A stretch of 64,000 nt of DNA from Sutcliffiella horikoshii (lineage in GTDB: Bacteria; Bacillota; Bacilli; Bacillales; Bacillaceae_I): positions 1,240,001-1,304,000 of the forward strand of contig NZ_CP020880.1 of the NCBI RefSeq assembly GCF_002157855.1, in the 5' to 3' direction. The notes under the pieces are model-generated. The model was not told the origin of the DNA, searched no databases, and worked only from the letters and a program-made list of their open reading frames with translations. A program made the translations under genes and the position numbers. This document shows, piece after piece, positions 51,890-60,874 of the stretch. Within the stretch, counting starts at the first letter, position 1. Each line of letters starts with the position of its first letter.

Positions 51890-54800
51890 AACCAATCACA
51901 CTGACGATCGCAGGGCTCCACAGCTTCCGAGAAAAACAAATAGTTGATTTTGAATCGCTTTGTGAGGGTGGCGTATTTGGGATTTTTGGGCCAACCGGAA
52001 GTGGAAAATCTTCCATTTTAGACGGGATGACGCTTGCATTGTACGGGAAGGTAGAGCGGGCTTCCAATAATACACAAGGAATTATGAATCATGCGGAAAA
52101 TCAGTTGGAGGTTTCCTTTTTATTTGAACTGGAAAATGCTAAAGGGAAGCAACGATTTAAAGTGGAACGGACCTTTAAACGTACAGATGATATCCGTGTG
52201 AAATCGGGAATTTCAAGATTGACGGAAGTAAAGGAAAACGAGCATATCGTGATTGCGGATAAGGCAAGTGAAGTGAATCAGGCCATTCAAGAGATACTTG
52301 GCCTGACCATTGATGATTTCACCCGTGCCGTTGTGTTGCCACAAGGAAAGTTTGCGGAATTTCTCTCTCTTAAAGGTGCAGACAGAAGGCAAATGTTGCA
52401 GCGCCTTTTTCAGCTAGAAAAATACGGTGATCAGCTTTCCAGAAAAATAAAGGAAGAGCTGCAAGAAAAAATAAGACTCTTGGGAAAAATACATGCCGAG
52501 CAGTTAGGATTAGGCGAGGCTTCAGATGAAGCGGTAAAAGAAGCGGAGAAAGCGTTCAAAGAAGTAGAAACGCTCGTTAAAAGGTCAGAAAAAGCACTTC
52601 AAGAGATGGAACTTGCATTTGAGCAAAAAAAGAAGCAATGGGAAAATCAGCAGGAAAAGGCTCAGGTAGAAAAGAAGCTACAAACTTACTTATTGCAAGA
52701 GGCTTCTATAAAGGAACTCGAAACTTCCTATACATTGGCGCAACAGGCAGAGAGCTTAAAGCCTTTATTGGAAGATCTGAAAGAAGTAGAAAAAGCTTTA
52801 CTAGAGTGGAAGCAAAGAAATAATGTAAACCATACCGCTAATGAAACTGCAAAAGAAGCGTTGGACAAAGCTTTGAAAATGTATGAAGCAACAAGGGTTA
52901 AGAAAGAAGCAGAATTACCTGTGCTGCTTACAAAGAAAGAAAAGTTAGAACGTGCGAGAAACCTTGAAGAAGGATTAAATGCCCATCAGCCAAAAATGGA
53001 AGAACTAAAACGTTCTTTGCTTTTAAATAAAGAAGAATTATCTAAGTTAGAAGCACGAGAAGAAAACGCTAAGGACCTGTATACCAAGGCAGTTAACAAG
53101 CAAAAGACCATAAAAGAGGAACTTGCAAGCCTTGCTTATGCACCTGCACGCGTAGAAATACTTGAGAGAGCATTTGATCAGAAACAAGAGATACTGCTCA
53201 TTGAGAAAAAAATGAAGGAAATTGGAGCAGAAGTACAAACGCTGCAAAACAAAATTTCTTCGTTTCAGGTGGAGAACCAAAAAGCGGAAGAAAACCTGAT
53301 TAAGGGGAAAGAAACCCTTTTAGAAATTTTCCAACGTACAGAAAATCACTATGATCTTGCATCAGAAATGGCACAACAGCTTGATTGGCTCGAAAGGCAG
53401 ATTGAAGGCTTTTTAGAAGCAGAACAAAAGCTTGCAGATGATGCAAAAATTCATCAACTTGCAATGGAGTTGGCCAAATCCCTTGAAGACGGAGAAGCAT
53501 GTCCAGTTTGTGGTTCCACAGAGCATCCCGGTCTTGCTTCTCATCAAGCACATAGGGAAATAGCAAGCAGCAAAGAGGAAACTGGTGTTGGAAAGCTGCC
53601 TTCTGCCATTACGCAGCAAAAACAGGAAAACCTGAAAATCAAGTTTAAATTAGAGCAAATAGCTACCGAGCTTCATCGAGATCTTGAAGGGGAAAAAGAC
53701 TTGCCTGCCCCGAAGGAATCATCGGAAAAATGGGATCTGTGGGACAAGGAATTGAACGAGTCTAAGGACTCAGCGGTGCTGCTTGCTGAAAAACACCATA
53801 GAATTGCAACAGAGCAAAAGGCATTGATTCAAGATCTCATTCAGTTGCAGGAAAAGAAAGAAAAGGTGGACAACTACCTTAAAACATGGTCAGGCACCTT
53901 TAAAGAAACAGCAAAGCTTGCTTCTAGCTTTATCGAACAGCGTGAAGAATGGATGAAGCGTCTTGAAGATACGAAACAGGAGTTGGAAGATAAGAAATAC
54001 ACTTGGAACAAAGATTTCGAACAAGAAAAATTTGAAGAAATCGAAACCAACTTCCAAGCTGTCAAAGAAGCGGAAAAAAAACGTTTGGACCTGCAGGAAA
54101 GAATAAATACTAGTGTGGATTTTATTGAATCAAAAGAGAAAGAATTAAAAGAAGCCCTAGAAAAGAAGAGAGAAATCGAAAAAACTATTTACCAAGAGGA
54201 ATTGCAACTCGAACAGATTCAGAATCGTATTAAAGATACGCTAGAAGAAATAAAGTCCATTGTTGGTGAGAATAATATCAAAGATGAGCTGAAGCGTGTT
54301 GAGCAAGAGGTGGAAAACTTAAATAGGCTGGAAAGGGAGAACTACCAAAAATGGATGGAATCCCAGCAGCATGCTCAAGAAAGAGAAAAAGCTGCTTCAC
54401 ACAGTGAACAGATGGTAAAAGAAACGGAGTCACGCCTTGCTCTCCTCCAGGAAAAATGGAAACATGAGCTAGAAAAATCCGTGTTCACAACGACCGATGC
54501 TGTAGAGTCAGCAATTGTTCATATACATTCAAAAGAAAAGTGGAAAGAACAAATAGAACATTACTGGGAGGAAAGAAAGTCCATTGAAAAGGACCTCTCT
54601 CGTTTGAATGCCTTAATTGGCACAGAAATGTTGGAAGAAGAAGAATGGGAAAAAACTCAAGAACAGTTATTGTTCGCCCGCAAGGAACTGCGTGATGAAA
54701 TAGAAAGAAAAAGTGCGCTTCAACAAAATCTTCTTTCTCTAAAAGATCGTAATGAACGGTTTAGGATTCTCGAGGAAAAGAAGACCAAGCTTTCGGAGGA

Positions 54801-55311
54801 AACTCAAGCATATCAAAAGCTACAAAGCGTCTTTAAAGGGAACAGTTTTGTTGAATACTTGGCGGAAGAGCAGTTGCATCAAATAAGCAGGGATGCGTCA
54901 GAAAGATTGGGGCAGCTTACCCGCCAGCGATATGCGTTGGAAATGGATTCAAATGGCGGCTTCATTATCCGTGACGATGCGAATGGTGGCGTAAGAAGAC
55001 CTGTTTCCACTTTATCCGGGGGTGAGACTTTCCTTACTTCGCTGGCACTGGCATTGTCACTTTCCGCTCAGATTCAGTTAAGAGGGGAATATCCACTGCA
55101 GTTCTTCTTCCTTGATGAGGGCTTTGGGACGCTTGATTCAGAGCTGCTTGATGCTGTGGTTACGGCATTGGAGAAACTTCAATCCGACCATTTGGCAGTA
55201 GGGGTCATTTCCCACGTACAAGAGCTAAGGGCACGTTTGCCGAGACGATTGGTGGTTACACCTGCCAAATCTTCTGGCAACGGATCTGTTGTGACGCTGG
55301 AGAATTTGTGA
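51886..55311 (+). CDS. sbcC: nuclease SbcCD subunit C
   Basis: 1141 residues. Rad50-like: Walker A GPTGSGKSS at the N terminus, long coiled coils, central zinc hook EACPVCGSTEH, second coiled coil, then signature TLSGGETFL and Walker B FFLDEGFGTLDSE. ATPase partner of SbcD. Confidence 0.96.
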   Translation: MKPITLTIAGLHSFREKQIVDFESLCEGGVFGIFGPTGSGKSSILDGMTLALYGKVERASNNTQGIMNHAENQLEVSFLFELENAKGKQRFKVERTFKRTDDIRVKSGISRLTEVKENEHIVIADKASEVNQAIQEILGLTIDDFTRAVVLPQGKFAEFLSLKGADRRQMLQRLFQLEKYGDQLSRKIKEELQEKIRLLGKIHAEQLGLGEASDEAVKEAEKAFKEVETLVKRSEKALQEMELAFEQKKKQWENQQEKAQVEKKLQTYLLQEASIKELETSYTLAQQAESLKPLLEDLKEVEKALLEWKQRNNVNHTANETAKEALDKALKMYEATRVKKEAELPVLLTKKEKLERARNLEEGLNAHQPKMEELKRSLLLNKEELSKLEAREENAKDLYTKAVNKQKTIKEELASLAYAPARVEILERAFDQKQEILLIEKKMKEIGAEVQTLQNKISSFQVENQKAEENLIKGKETLLEIFQRTENHYDLASEMAQQLDWLERQIEGFLEAEQKLADDAKIHQLAMELAKSLEDGEACPVCGSTEHPGLASHQAHREIASSKEETGVGKLPSAITQQKQENLKIKFKLEQIATELHRDLEGEKDLPAPKESSEKWDLWDKELNESKDSAVLLAEKHHRIATEQKALIQDLIQLQEKKEKVDNYLKTWSGTFKETAKLASSFIEQREEWMKRLEDTKQELEDKKYTWNKDFEQEKFEEIETNFQAVKEAEKKRLDLQERINTSVDFIESKEKELKEALEKKREIEKTIYQEELQLEQIQNRIKDTLEEIKSIVGENNIKDELKRVEQEVENLNRLERENYQKWMESQQHAQEREKAASHSEQMVKETESRLALLQEKWKHELEKSVFTTTDAVESAIVHIHSKEKWKEQIEHYWEERKSIEKDLSRLNALIGTEMLEEEEWEKTQEQLLFARKELRDEIERKSALQQNLLSLKDRNERFRILEEKKTKLSEETQAYQKLQSVFKGNSFVEYLAEEQLHQISRDASERLGQLTRQRYALEMDSNGGFIIRDDANGGVRRPVSTLSGGETFLTSLALALSLSAQIQLRGEYPLQFFFLDEGFGTLDSELLDAVVTALEKLQSDHLAVGVISHVQELRARLPRRLVVTPAKSSGNGSVVTLENL

Positions 55312-55395
55312 TTTTTGCTTGGAAGTAGTGGTTATGGTGTAGGAAGGTTATGGGTGTCTATGGATGCTGAAATGAAATGGTGGAGGTGTATTTGA

Positions 55396-55707
55396 ATGGG
55401 AAAGAAGAAGAAGCGGGACATCGGGACCTGTGAACTTTGTGAAAGGGAAGAGGTAGAAATAACGGTCCATCACCTGACTCCAAAGGAAATGGGAGGGACT
55501 TTCCTGCCGACGGCCAATCTTTGTATTCCATGTCATAAACAAATACACGCCATATACACGAACGAAGAGCTGGCCATCCGTCTGAACACAGTTCTTCTTC
55601 TGAAGGATGATCCAAAAATAGCCTCCTTCATCAAATGGATTCAAAAACAACCATCTTCCAAAATACCACTAACACGCAAGTCAAACGAACGAAAACAAAA
55701 AAGATAA
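55396..55707 (+). CDS. yisB: HNH-type protein YisB
   Basis: 103 residues. A zinc-finger HNH layout: CELCEREEVEITVHHLTPKEMGG, NLCIPCHKQIH, with two Cys pairs and the His-His-His catalytic block. The C terminus is basic. In B. subtilis yisB lies in the same place between sbcC and gerPF. Probable nuclease; no partner known. Confidence 0.85.
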   Translation: MGKKKKRDIGTCELCEREEVEITVHHLTPKEMGGTFLPTANLCIPCHKQIHAIYTNEELAIRLNTVLLLKDDPKIASFIKWIQKQPSSKIPLTRKSNERKQKR

Positions 55708-55710
55708 TAC

Positions 55711-55745
55711 CAAAACCCGTGCCACTTGTGTTGGCACGGGTTTTG
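55711..55745 (+). terminator. terminator after yisB
   Basis: CAAAACCCGTGCCA and TGGCACGGGTTTTG form a 14-base-pair perfect stem. Confidence 0.85.
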
Positions 55746-55777
55746 TGGTATTTCGGGGTCGGAGTGGAAAGTCCTAG

Positions 55778-55799
55778 AGGGGTCTGACCCCTTTTTTTT
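55778..55799 (+). terminator. second hairpin with T-run before gerPF paralogue
   Basis: AGGGGTC-T-GACCCCT is followed by eight T on the plus strand. The AGGGGTCTGACCCC motif is one I have often seen in Bacillaceae intergenic DNA, so it may be an extragenic repeat acting as terminator. Confidence 0.6.
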
Positions 55800-55821
55800 C
55801 TTTTCTTTCTTTTTTTCTCTT

Positions 55822-56040
55822 TTAGTTATTCGCCACTATATCCTGGTCATTGATGTCAGGGTCGATGGTGTTGGTGGCGGATAGACCGTTGTTGGTGATG
55901 ACGAAGTTGCCGGTGTTTAGTGCACCGGATCCTGCTGAGGTTTTGGAGGCTGATTTAGGGGAGATGTAGAAGGAATCCCCGAAATTGATGACGCCTCCGC
56001 CTACGCTGTTGATGGCAACCGGACCTACGATAGCTGGCAT
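55822..56040 (-). CDS. GerPF paralogue (spore germination protein family)
   Basis: 72 residues (MPAIVGPVAINSVGGGVINF at the start), very like the adjacent GerPF: NFGDSFYISPKSASKT, GSGALNTGN, and DPDINDQD. GerP proteins sit in the spore coat and let germinants reach inner receptors. It lies 125 bases downstream of gerPF and has its own sigma-K-type promoter. It adds a seventh gene to the locus. Start 56040 was chosen over 56049 because it matches the family start MPxIxGPV. Confidence 0.85.
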   Translation of the reverse strand: MPAIVGPVAINSVGGGVINFGDSFYISPKSASKTSAGSGALNTGNFVITNNGLSATNTIDPDINDQDIVANN

Positions 56041-56126
56041 GTAGAACATCCTTTTGTTTTAGGGTGAGGGCACTATCACGGTTCTTACGACTGAAATAAT
56101 GCAGACACCCATGTTTTTGATACTTA

Positions 56127-56153
56127 TACTATATGACCTCGGCCCTAAAAGGT
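56127..56153 (-). promoter_or_regulatory. sigma-K-type promoter of the gerPF paralogue
   Basis: On the minus strand AC, 16 bases, CATATAGTA, matching the sigma-K consensus AC-N16/17-CATANNNTA. It lies between gerPF and the paralogue. Confidence 0.65.
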
Positions 56154-56164
56154 GAAAATGCGGT

Positions 56165-56383
56165 TTACTTGTTTTCACTAACACTCTGATCAGTCGCATC
56201 AGGGTCAATTACATTGGTAGCATTCAATCCACTATTCGTATTTACAACATTTCCCGTATTGGAACCGCCGGACCCTTCCGTTGTCTTACCTGTTCGTTTC
56301 GGACTAATATAAAAAGTGTCCCCAAAATTAATAATTCCACCGCCTACATTTGTCACTTTCACAGGTCCTATAATGGAAGGCAT
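56165..56383 (-). CDS. gerPF: spore germination protein GerPF
   Basis: 72 residues, MPSIIGPVKVTNVGGGIINF at the start, then GDTFYISPKRTGKTTEGSGG. Sixth gene of the gerP operon, two bases after gerPE. Structural coat protein that aids nutrient access during germination. Confidence 0.9.
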   Translation of the reverse strand: MPSIIGPVKVTNVGGGIINFGDTFYISPKRTGKTTEGSGGSNTGNVVNTNSGLNATNVIDPDATDQSVSENK

Positions 56384-56385
56384 CG

Positions 56386-56802
56386 CTAATCATCCTCGCT
56401 CTTTTTCGTAGTATCTGGTATTTCCATTGCTTTGTGGACCTCTGGACCCAGCAGTTGTCTTGTATGTTTAACCCTCGCTTCCGCGCAGATTGTCTGGGAT
56501 GATCCGATTTGCAGGACAGAGGAAGAAGAGACCCCTTTAATTTTGATATGATTCACACAAATGTTTGGGTTTACATTATTTACAGACATGTTTACCCGTT
56601 CTGTTAAAACAGGAGTCGGGGACTGCATCGTAAATATTGGGTACTCAGAGAAGTTCCCCTCGTTACCATAAAATTTCGGAAACTCTCTTTTTACAGCGAG
56701 TGCCCTTGATTTAGCATTAATATAATAGGAATCCCCAATATGAAAATAAGAGCTAAAAGACAAAGAGTGCAAATTAATCTCGTTTACTCTAGAAATTCTC
56801 AT
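56386..56802 (-). CDS. gerPE: spore germination protein GerPE
   Basis: 138 residues, MRISRVNEINLHSLSFSSYF at the start, FHIGDSYYINAKSRALAV, and a second similar block (IKGVSSSSVLQIGSSQTI), so the protein has two repeats of the short GerP-like element. Fifth gene of the operon. Confidence 0.88.
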   Translation of the reverse strand: MRISRVNEINLHSLSFSSYFHIGDSYYINAKSRALAVKREFPKFYGNEGNFSEYPIFTMQSPTPVLTERVNMSVNNVNPNICVNHIKIKGVSSSSVLQIGSSQTICAEARVKHTRQLLGPEVHKAMEIPDTTKKSEDD

Positions 56803-56805
56803 AGG

Positions 56806-56982
56806 CTATTCCGTAGTTAATGGAACAAATGGTCCAATTACCAATGATTCAGGGGGAGTGTCGAAATAAGATGTCAGGCAAATGTTCTGGGTATCCCCGA
56901 CAAGAAATATAGACGAGGAAGAAACCCCAAGGATATCTACATTATTCACTTGCAAATTATGGTTTGTCACTTGAAAGTTCAT
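56806..56982 (-). CDS. gerPD: spore germination protein GerPD
   Basis: 58 residues, MNFQVTNHNLQVNNVDILGV at the start, then SSSSIFLVGDTQNICLTSYF and an end in FVPLTTE. It shares the VSSSSxFLxG block with GerPB and GerPE. It fits between gerPC and gerPE with three bases to the latter, at the place of gerPD in B. subtilis. Confidence 0.88.
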   Translation of the reverse strand: MNFQVTNHNLQVNNVDILGVSSSSIFLVGDTQNICLTSYFDTPPESLVIGPFVPLTTE

Positions 56983-56999
56983 AGGTTAACACCACACAT

Positions 57000-57617
57000 T
57001 TATTTTTTTTGAGGAAGTGTTTGAATAAAGGCAGCAAAAGCTTTATCCATATCCCCTTGAAGCTGTTGAATGGCGACTTCTTTAATTTTTTCATCATTAT
57101 AACCCTTTTGGACAGCTTCGGCCGTAATCGTATTTAACGTGTGATTCACACGTGAAGCCAGTTGATTGTTTACATCCTGGATCATGAAGTCATGATAGTG
57201 TTTTTCGAGAGTTCTACCTTGCTGTTTCGCTATCTGGTCAATCTTTGTTTTTCCGTTTTTGTTGAGATATTCCCTCAAGTCTGCTTCAATACCTTGGGCT
57301 AAATTTTGGTTTCGCTTAGGAACGGGCACTTCTAGATTGTTTTGGGTTACAACGAAATCTTCAATCTCACCCGGGGACCCAGGTGTCAACCCGATATTCA
57401 ATGTGCCTTCCAACGTTTCCACCTTAAGTTGATCAAATTTATACTCAATTCGTTCGATATTCATACTTGGTTTTTCTTTTAATTGGGTGATTTCCTGTTG
57501 CATAAGTTTCACCAGTTCCTCGAGGGTGGAAATCTGTTTCGTCTGGTTTTCTACCACTTGTTGAAGTTGCTGGATCTGTTGCTGCGATTGATAAAAATAC
57601 TGATAGTTATTGTACAT
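57000..57617 (-). CDS. gerPC: spore germination protein GerPC
   Basis: 205 residues. The N-terminal part is a Gln-rich coiled coil (QSQQQIQQLQQVVENQTKQISTLEELVKLMQQ), followed by IEYKFDQLKVETLEGTLNIGLTPG, a GerPC signature, and a helical C terminus. Third gene of the operon. Confidence 0.9.
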   Translation of the reverse strand: MYNNYQYFYQSQQQIQQLQQVVENQTKQISTLEELVKLMQQEITQLKEKPSMNIERIEYKFDQLKVETLEGTLNIGLTPGSPGEIEDFVVTQNNLEVPVPKRNQNLAQGIEADLREYLNKNGKTKIDQIAKQQGRTLEKHYHDFMIQDVNNQLASRVNHTLNTITAEAVQKGYNDEKIKEVAIQQLQGDMDKAFAAFIQTLPQKK

Positions 57618-57714
57618 CCGACCACCCCTTTCATTGGTTGCTGTTTAAGCGTCAAGAATCATCTCTAATACTTTATGCAAACATTGAAAATGGGTGAATG
57701 CCCATAATGTAAAT

Positions 57715-57960
57715 TCATCCTGAACCTGTTAAAGGGACAAATATTTCAGATGAACTCGGAGGTGTTTCACTTTGTTGTTCTTGTGCTATCTCGGCACTGC
57801 TTACAGGTGCGGGGCCTTCAAAGTTACCAGTATTGTATAAATTTGATAAGGACTTTATAACCCCGGCACTACCTATCTGAAAAACGGAGGAGTTCGATAT
57901 ACCTCCTATTTTCAGATGATGGATGACGATACTTTGATTGATGAAAAAGTTGGATGCCAT
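57715..57960 (-). CDS. gerPB: spore germination protein GerPB
   Basis: 81 residues, MASNFFINQSIVIHHLKIGG at the start, ISNSSVFQIGSAGVIKSLSNLYNTG in the middle, and a Ser/Glu-rich tail. Ribosome site TAGGAGGAGG. Second gene of the operon. Confidence 0.9.
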   Translation of the reverse strand: MASNFFINQSIVIHHLKIGGISNSSVFQIGSAGVIKSLSNLYNTGNFEGPAPVSSAEIAQEQQSETPPSSSEIFVPLTGSG

Positions 57961-57987
57961 ACGTGCCTCCTCCTAATAAATGTTGGT

Positions 57988-58209
57988 TTACATATTCAAT
58001 GCAACCGGCTGGTCATTAACATCTTGGTCATAGGTGTTTGTTTGACTGTTCGTGTTGCTAACAGAGATATTGTCTCCGGTATTAAAGCTACCGGCTCCTG
58101 CGAATGTTTTGGCTGAACTGACTGGAGACATTTGAAATACATCCCCGATATGAAATATCCCGGAGTTACCGATGCTGTTAACATTTACAGCTCCGACGAT
58201 TGCTGGCAT
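57988..58209 (-). CDS. gerPA: spore germination protein GerPA
   Basis: 73 residues, MPAIVGAVNVNSIGNSGIFH at the start, IGDVFQMSPVSSAKTFAGAGSF and NTGD. First gene of gerPABCDEF; it resembles GerPF but is distinct by NSGIFHIGD. Ribosome site AAAGGAGTTAAC. Confidence 0.92.
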   Translation of the reverse strand: MPAIVGAVNVNSIGNSGIFHIGDVFQMSPVSSAKTFAGAGSFNTGDNISVSNTNSQTNTYDQDVNDQPVALNM

Positions 58210-58242
58210 AAACGTTAACTCCTTTACTGTGCGCTATTGTTA

Positions 58243-58269
58243 TATCCTATGACATTAGCCCGGTATGGT
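58243..58269 (-). promoter_or_regulatory. sigma-K-type promoter of the gerP operon
   Basis: On the minus strand AC, 16 bases, CATAGGATA, matching AC-N16/17-CATANNNTA. In Bacillus gerP is expressed in the mother cell under sigma-K with GerE influence. Confidence 0.7.
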
Positions 58270-58367
58270 GAGTGTAAACTAAAAAAGGGATAGGAGGATT
58301 TGATGATAGGAATATAAAGGAAAAAGAGCTATAATATTCACTATGAAAGGACAAGGGAGGAATCTGG

Positions 58368-59543
58368 ATGCAAGCAGCACCTATACAAGAAAAAGAGAGA
58401 ATTGTAGCTTTAGATATTATCAGGGGAATTGCGATATTAGGCATTTTTCTCGTAAACATGCCCTCATTTTTTGCTCCGATGCTTTATGTGAACGTAAAAA
58501 CTTATTGGACTGATACACGGGATATTTTAGTGATGAATGGAATTGATATCATTGCCCAAGCAAGTTTTTATACCCTATTCTCATTTTTGTTCGGATATGG
58601 CTTTATTATTTTCACAACCCGAGTAGCAGAGAAAAATCTATCTGTACCAAAATATTTTTCCAGAAGATTAGTTGTGTTATTGGTGATAGGAATCATACAT
58701 GCATTTTTGATTTGGCATGGCGACATTCTCATTACATATGCTTTATGTGGGTTTCTTTTATTATTTATGAGAAAAATGTCCTCGAAAGCGATGGTATGGA
58801 CGGGGCTACTTCTTATCATCATTCCCACAGCCTTGTTGTCATTGTTAATGCTTGTCGTGACGTTGACGATGGGAGATACAGACCTCTATTCCACGTTTGA
58901 GGCTAATGCTACACAATCGTTACAGGTATATGCCAATGGAACATTTATGGAGATAACAAAACAACGGATTGCCGACTGGTCTTTCGTTAACATCGCGAAC
59001 TTCTTCTTTATTGTATTGTCGGTTCTGCCGATGTTCCTGTTTGGAGCGGCTGCAGCAAAATCCAAGTGGTTGGAAAACGTGGAGGAAAACCTCGCATGGA
59101 TGAAAAAGCTTTGGATTGCAACTTTTGTGTTAGCATTGATATTTAAGTTGCTTCCATATTACACGGTTCAAAATTACACAACAGAATACTTACAAGATGG
59201 GATAGGTGGTCCTGCGAGTGCAGTGTTCTACTTTTTATCTATCGTGTTGGCTACTAGAACAGGAGCTGGCTTGAAGTTATTGTCCCCGTTTCAGTATGTT
59301 GGAAAAATGAGTTTATCCAATTACTTGTTTCAATCCGTTGTTTGTTCGCTCATTTTTTACAGTTACGGATTAGGGTTATACGGATCCTTTACCCCGTTTT
59401 ATGGTCTATGGCTCGTTCTTGGTATATATATTTTCCAAATCATTATTAGCAGAGTCTGGGTGGCTAATTTCTATTATGGACCGATGGAGTGGTTATGGAG
59501 AGCAGGTACTTACGGTAATAAGCCTAAATTTAAAAAGATGTGA
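58368..59543 (+). CDS. DUF418 family membrane protein
   Basis: 391 residues, about ten hydrophobic segments. It begins with the DUF418/HGSNAT-like signature ALDIIRGIAILGIFLVNMPSF and has FSFLFGYGFIIF, RRLVVLLVIGIIHAFLIWHGDIL and GKMSLSNYLFQSV. Function unknown; possibly a transport or acyl-transfer role. Ribosome site AAGGGAGG. Its stop codon lies within the terminator stem. Confidence 0.85.
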   Translation: MQAAPIQEKERIVALDIIRGIAILGIFLVNMPSFFAPMLYVNVKTYWTDTRDILVMNGIDIIAQASFYTLFSFLFGYGFIIFTTRVAEKNLSVPKYFSRRLVVLLVIGIIHAFLIWHGDILITYALCGFLLLFMRKMSSKAMVWTGLLLIIIPTALLSLLMLVVTLTMGDTDLYSTFEANATQSLQVYANGTFMEITKQRIADWSFVNIANFFFIVLSVLPMFLFGAAAAKSKWLENVEENLAWMKKLWIATFVLALIFKLLPYYTVQNYTTEYLQDGIGGPASAVFYFLSIVLATRTGAGLKLLSPFQYVGKMSLSNYLFQSVVCSLIFYSYGLGLYGSFTPFYGLWLVLGIYIFQIIISRVWVANFYYGPMEWLWRAGTYGNKPKFKKM

Positions 59544-59563
59544 AGCATATGCTTCACATCTTT
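59534..59563. terminator. bidirectional terminator between DUF418 gene and yisI
   Basis: A 30-base perfect palindrome (AAAGATGTGAAGC-ATAT-GCTTCACATCTTT) that contains the stop codon of the DUF418 gene and ends two bases before the stop of yisI. Confidence 0.8.
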
Positions 59564-59564
59564 G

Positions 59565-59744
59565 TCACTGTGCATAAAAATATTTATTTTGGCTTTCCAA
59601 TAAGCGGAGTTGTTGCTGAAACTGCTTGTTTAATAGAACATCAAGTTCTTGGCTGCATTTCACAGTTTGAGATGCAGTAAATCCGTATTCTTTAGCGCAA
59701 TGAATCATTTGCTGTCGTTTTAATTCAATTTTTAAGGCTAACAT
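59565..59744 (-). CDS. yisI: Spo0E-like aspartyl-phosphate phosphatase YisI
   Basis: 59 residues. It contains the Spo0E family signature SQELDVLLNK with the catalytic region, on a helical hairpin (LKIELKRQQMIHCAKEYGFT then the second helix). Spo0E, YnzD and YisI remove phosphate from Spo0A and so delay sporulation. Ribosome site GGAG nine bases before ATG. It occupies the position of B. subtilis yisI between gerP and yisK. Confidence 0.88.
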   Translation of the reverse strand: MLALKIELKRQQMIHCAKEYGFTASQTVKCSQELDVLLNKQFQQQLRLLESQNKYFYAQ

Positions 59745-59902
59745 TTGCTTCTACTCCATTATTATAAGATTAAGTAACGCAAGCGGTTGTCCTTATTATG
59801 GCACGGCTTTTATAAGAAAAAAAGCACTTCGATAAAACAAGTCATAATATAACAAATTACTACATAATCACCATATGTCTAGATGGAAGGATGAATGAGT
59901 GA

Positions 59903-60808
59903 ATGCATTTATTATCAATGGAACTCAATGGAGAAGTTCGTATTGGACTAACCGACGAAGCACAACTATATATCATCGATCTTAAAAAAGTGCATGAAGC
60001 TAAGGGAGAAGAAAGTATTTGGCCCTCCACTCTTTTGGAAGGCATAGAAATTGGTGAGGACTTTGTCCATACTGTTGCTAACCTGCGGGACTGGGTGTTC
60101 ACACAACGAAACTCTAAGGATTATTTTATCCCAATGAAAGAGGTAAGGCTTCTCGCGCCAATTCAAAGACCTCGGAAGAACATTTTTTGTGTCGGGAAAA
60201 ACTACAGGGAACATGTACTGGAGATGGGGACTGAAGAGGATATCCCCGAGCATATAATGATATTTACGAAAGCTCCCACTTGTGTTATCGGCCCCGATGA
60301 AAACATTCCTTTACACGAAGAGGTTACATGTCAATTGGATTATGAAGGGGAATTAGCAATTGTAATTGGAAAAGCGGGAAAAGGTATAGCCAAAGAAGAT
60401 GTTATGGATTATATATTTGGCTACACGATTGTGAATGATGTAACGGCTAGAGATTTGCAAAAGCGTCATAAACAATTCTTTCTTGGTAAAAGCTTGGATG
60501 GAACGTGTCCAATGGGACCGGTCATTGTGCATAAATCTGCAATAGATGATCCACAAAGCCTTGAGGTGAAAACACTGGTGAACGGAGAAGTCCGGCAAAT
60601 TGCATCAACGGAACAGATGATTTTTACTATACCAGAAATAATAGCAACTATTTCTAAAGGCATGACTCTGGAGCCGGGAGACATTATCGCCACAGGAACT
60701 CCTGCTGGGGTTGGGAAAGGATTTAATCCACCGCGTTTTTTAACCGGGGGGGATGTAGTGGAAGTGTGCTTAGAGAAAATTGGTACGCTGAAGAATAGGG
60801 TCAAGTAA
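59903..60808 (+). CDS. yisK: fumarylacetoacetate hydrolase family protein YisK
   Basis: 301 residues. The FAH domain starts with KNIFCVGKNYREHVLEM; metal ligands are in LDYEGELAIVIGK (Glu, Glu) and the Asp of VNDVTARD, with GKSLDGTCPMGPV and GDIIATGTPAGVG following. In B. subtilis YisK has been linked to oxaloacetate decarboxylation and interaction with the actin homologue Mbl. The N-terminal 80 residues form the short domain common to this subgroup. Confidence 0.9.
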   Translation: MHLLSMELNGEVRIGLTDEAQLYIIDLKKVHEAKGEESIWPSTLLEGIEIGEDFVHTVANLRDWVFTQRNSKDYFIPMKEVRLLAPIQRPRKNIFCVGKNYREHVLEMGTEEDIPEHIMIFTKAPTCVIGPDENIPLHEEVTCQLDYEGELAIVIGKAGKGIAKEDVMDYIFGYTIVNDVTARDLQKRHKQFFLGKSLDGTCPMGPVIVHKSAIDDPQSLEVKTLVNGEVRQIASTEQMIFTIPEIIATISKGMTLEPGDIIATGTPAGVGKGFNPPRFLTGGDVVEVCLEKIGTLKNRVK

Positions 60809-60825
60809 CATATTGTTAGTCAAGC

Positions 60826-60873
60826 AAAAAAGCTGCCTGCTAGATTTAATAAATTCTAGCAGACAGCTTTTTT
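60826..60873. terminator. bidirectional terminator between yisK and rocD
   Basis: AAAAAGCTGCCTGCTAGA pairs with TCTAGCAGACAGCTTTTT, with one mismatch; A and T runs serve both convergent genes. Confidence 0.88.
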
Positions 60874-60874
60874 A

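Noticed and set aside
58247-58459. Minus-strand frame opposite the start of the DUF418 gene
   Set aside because: It overlaps the DUF418 gene and the gerP promoter, with no ribosome site or recognisable protein.
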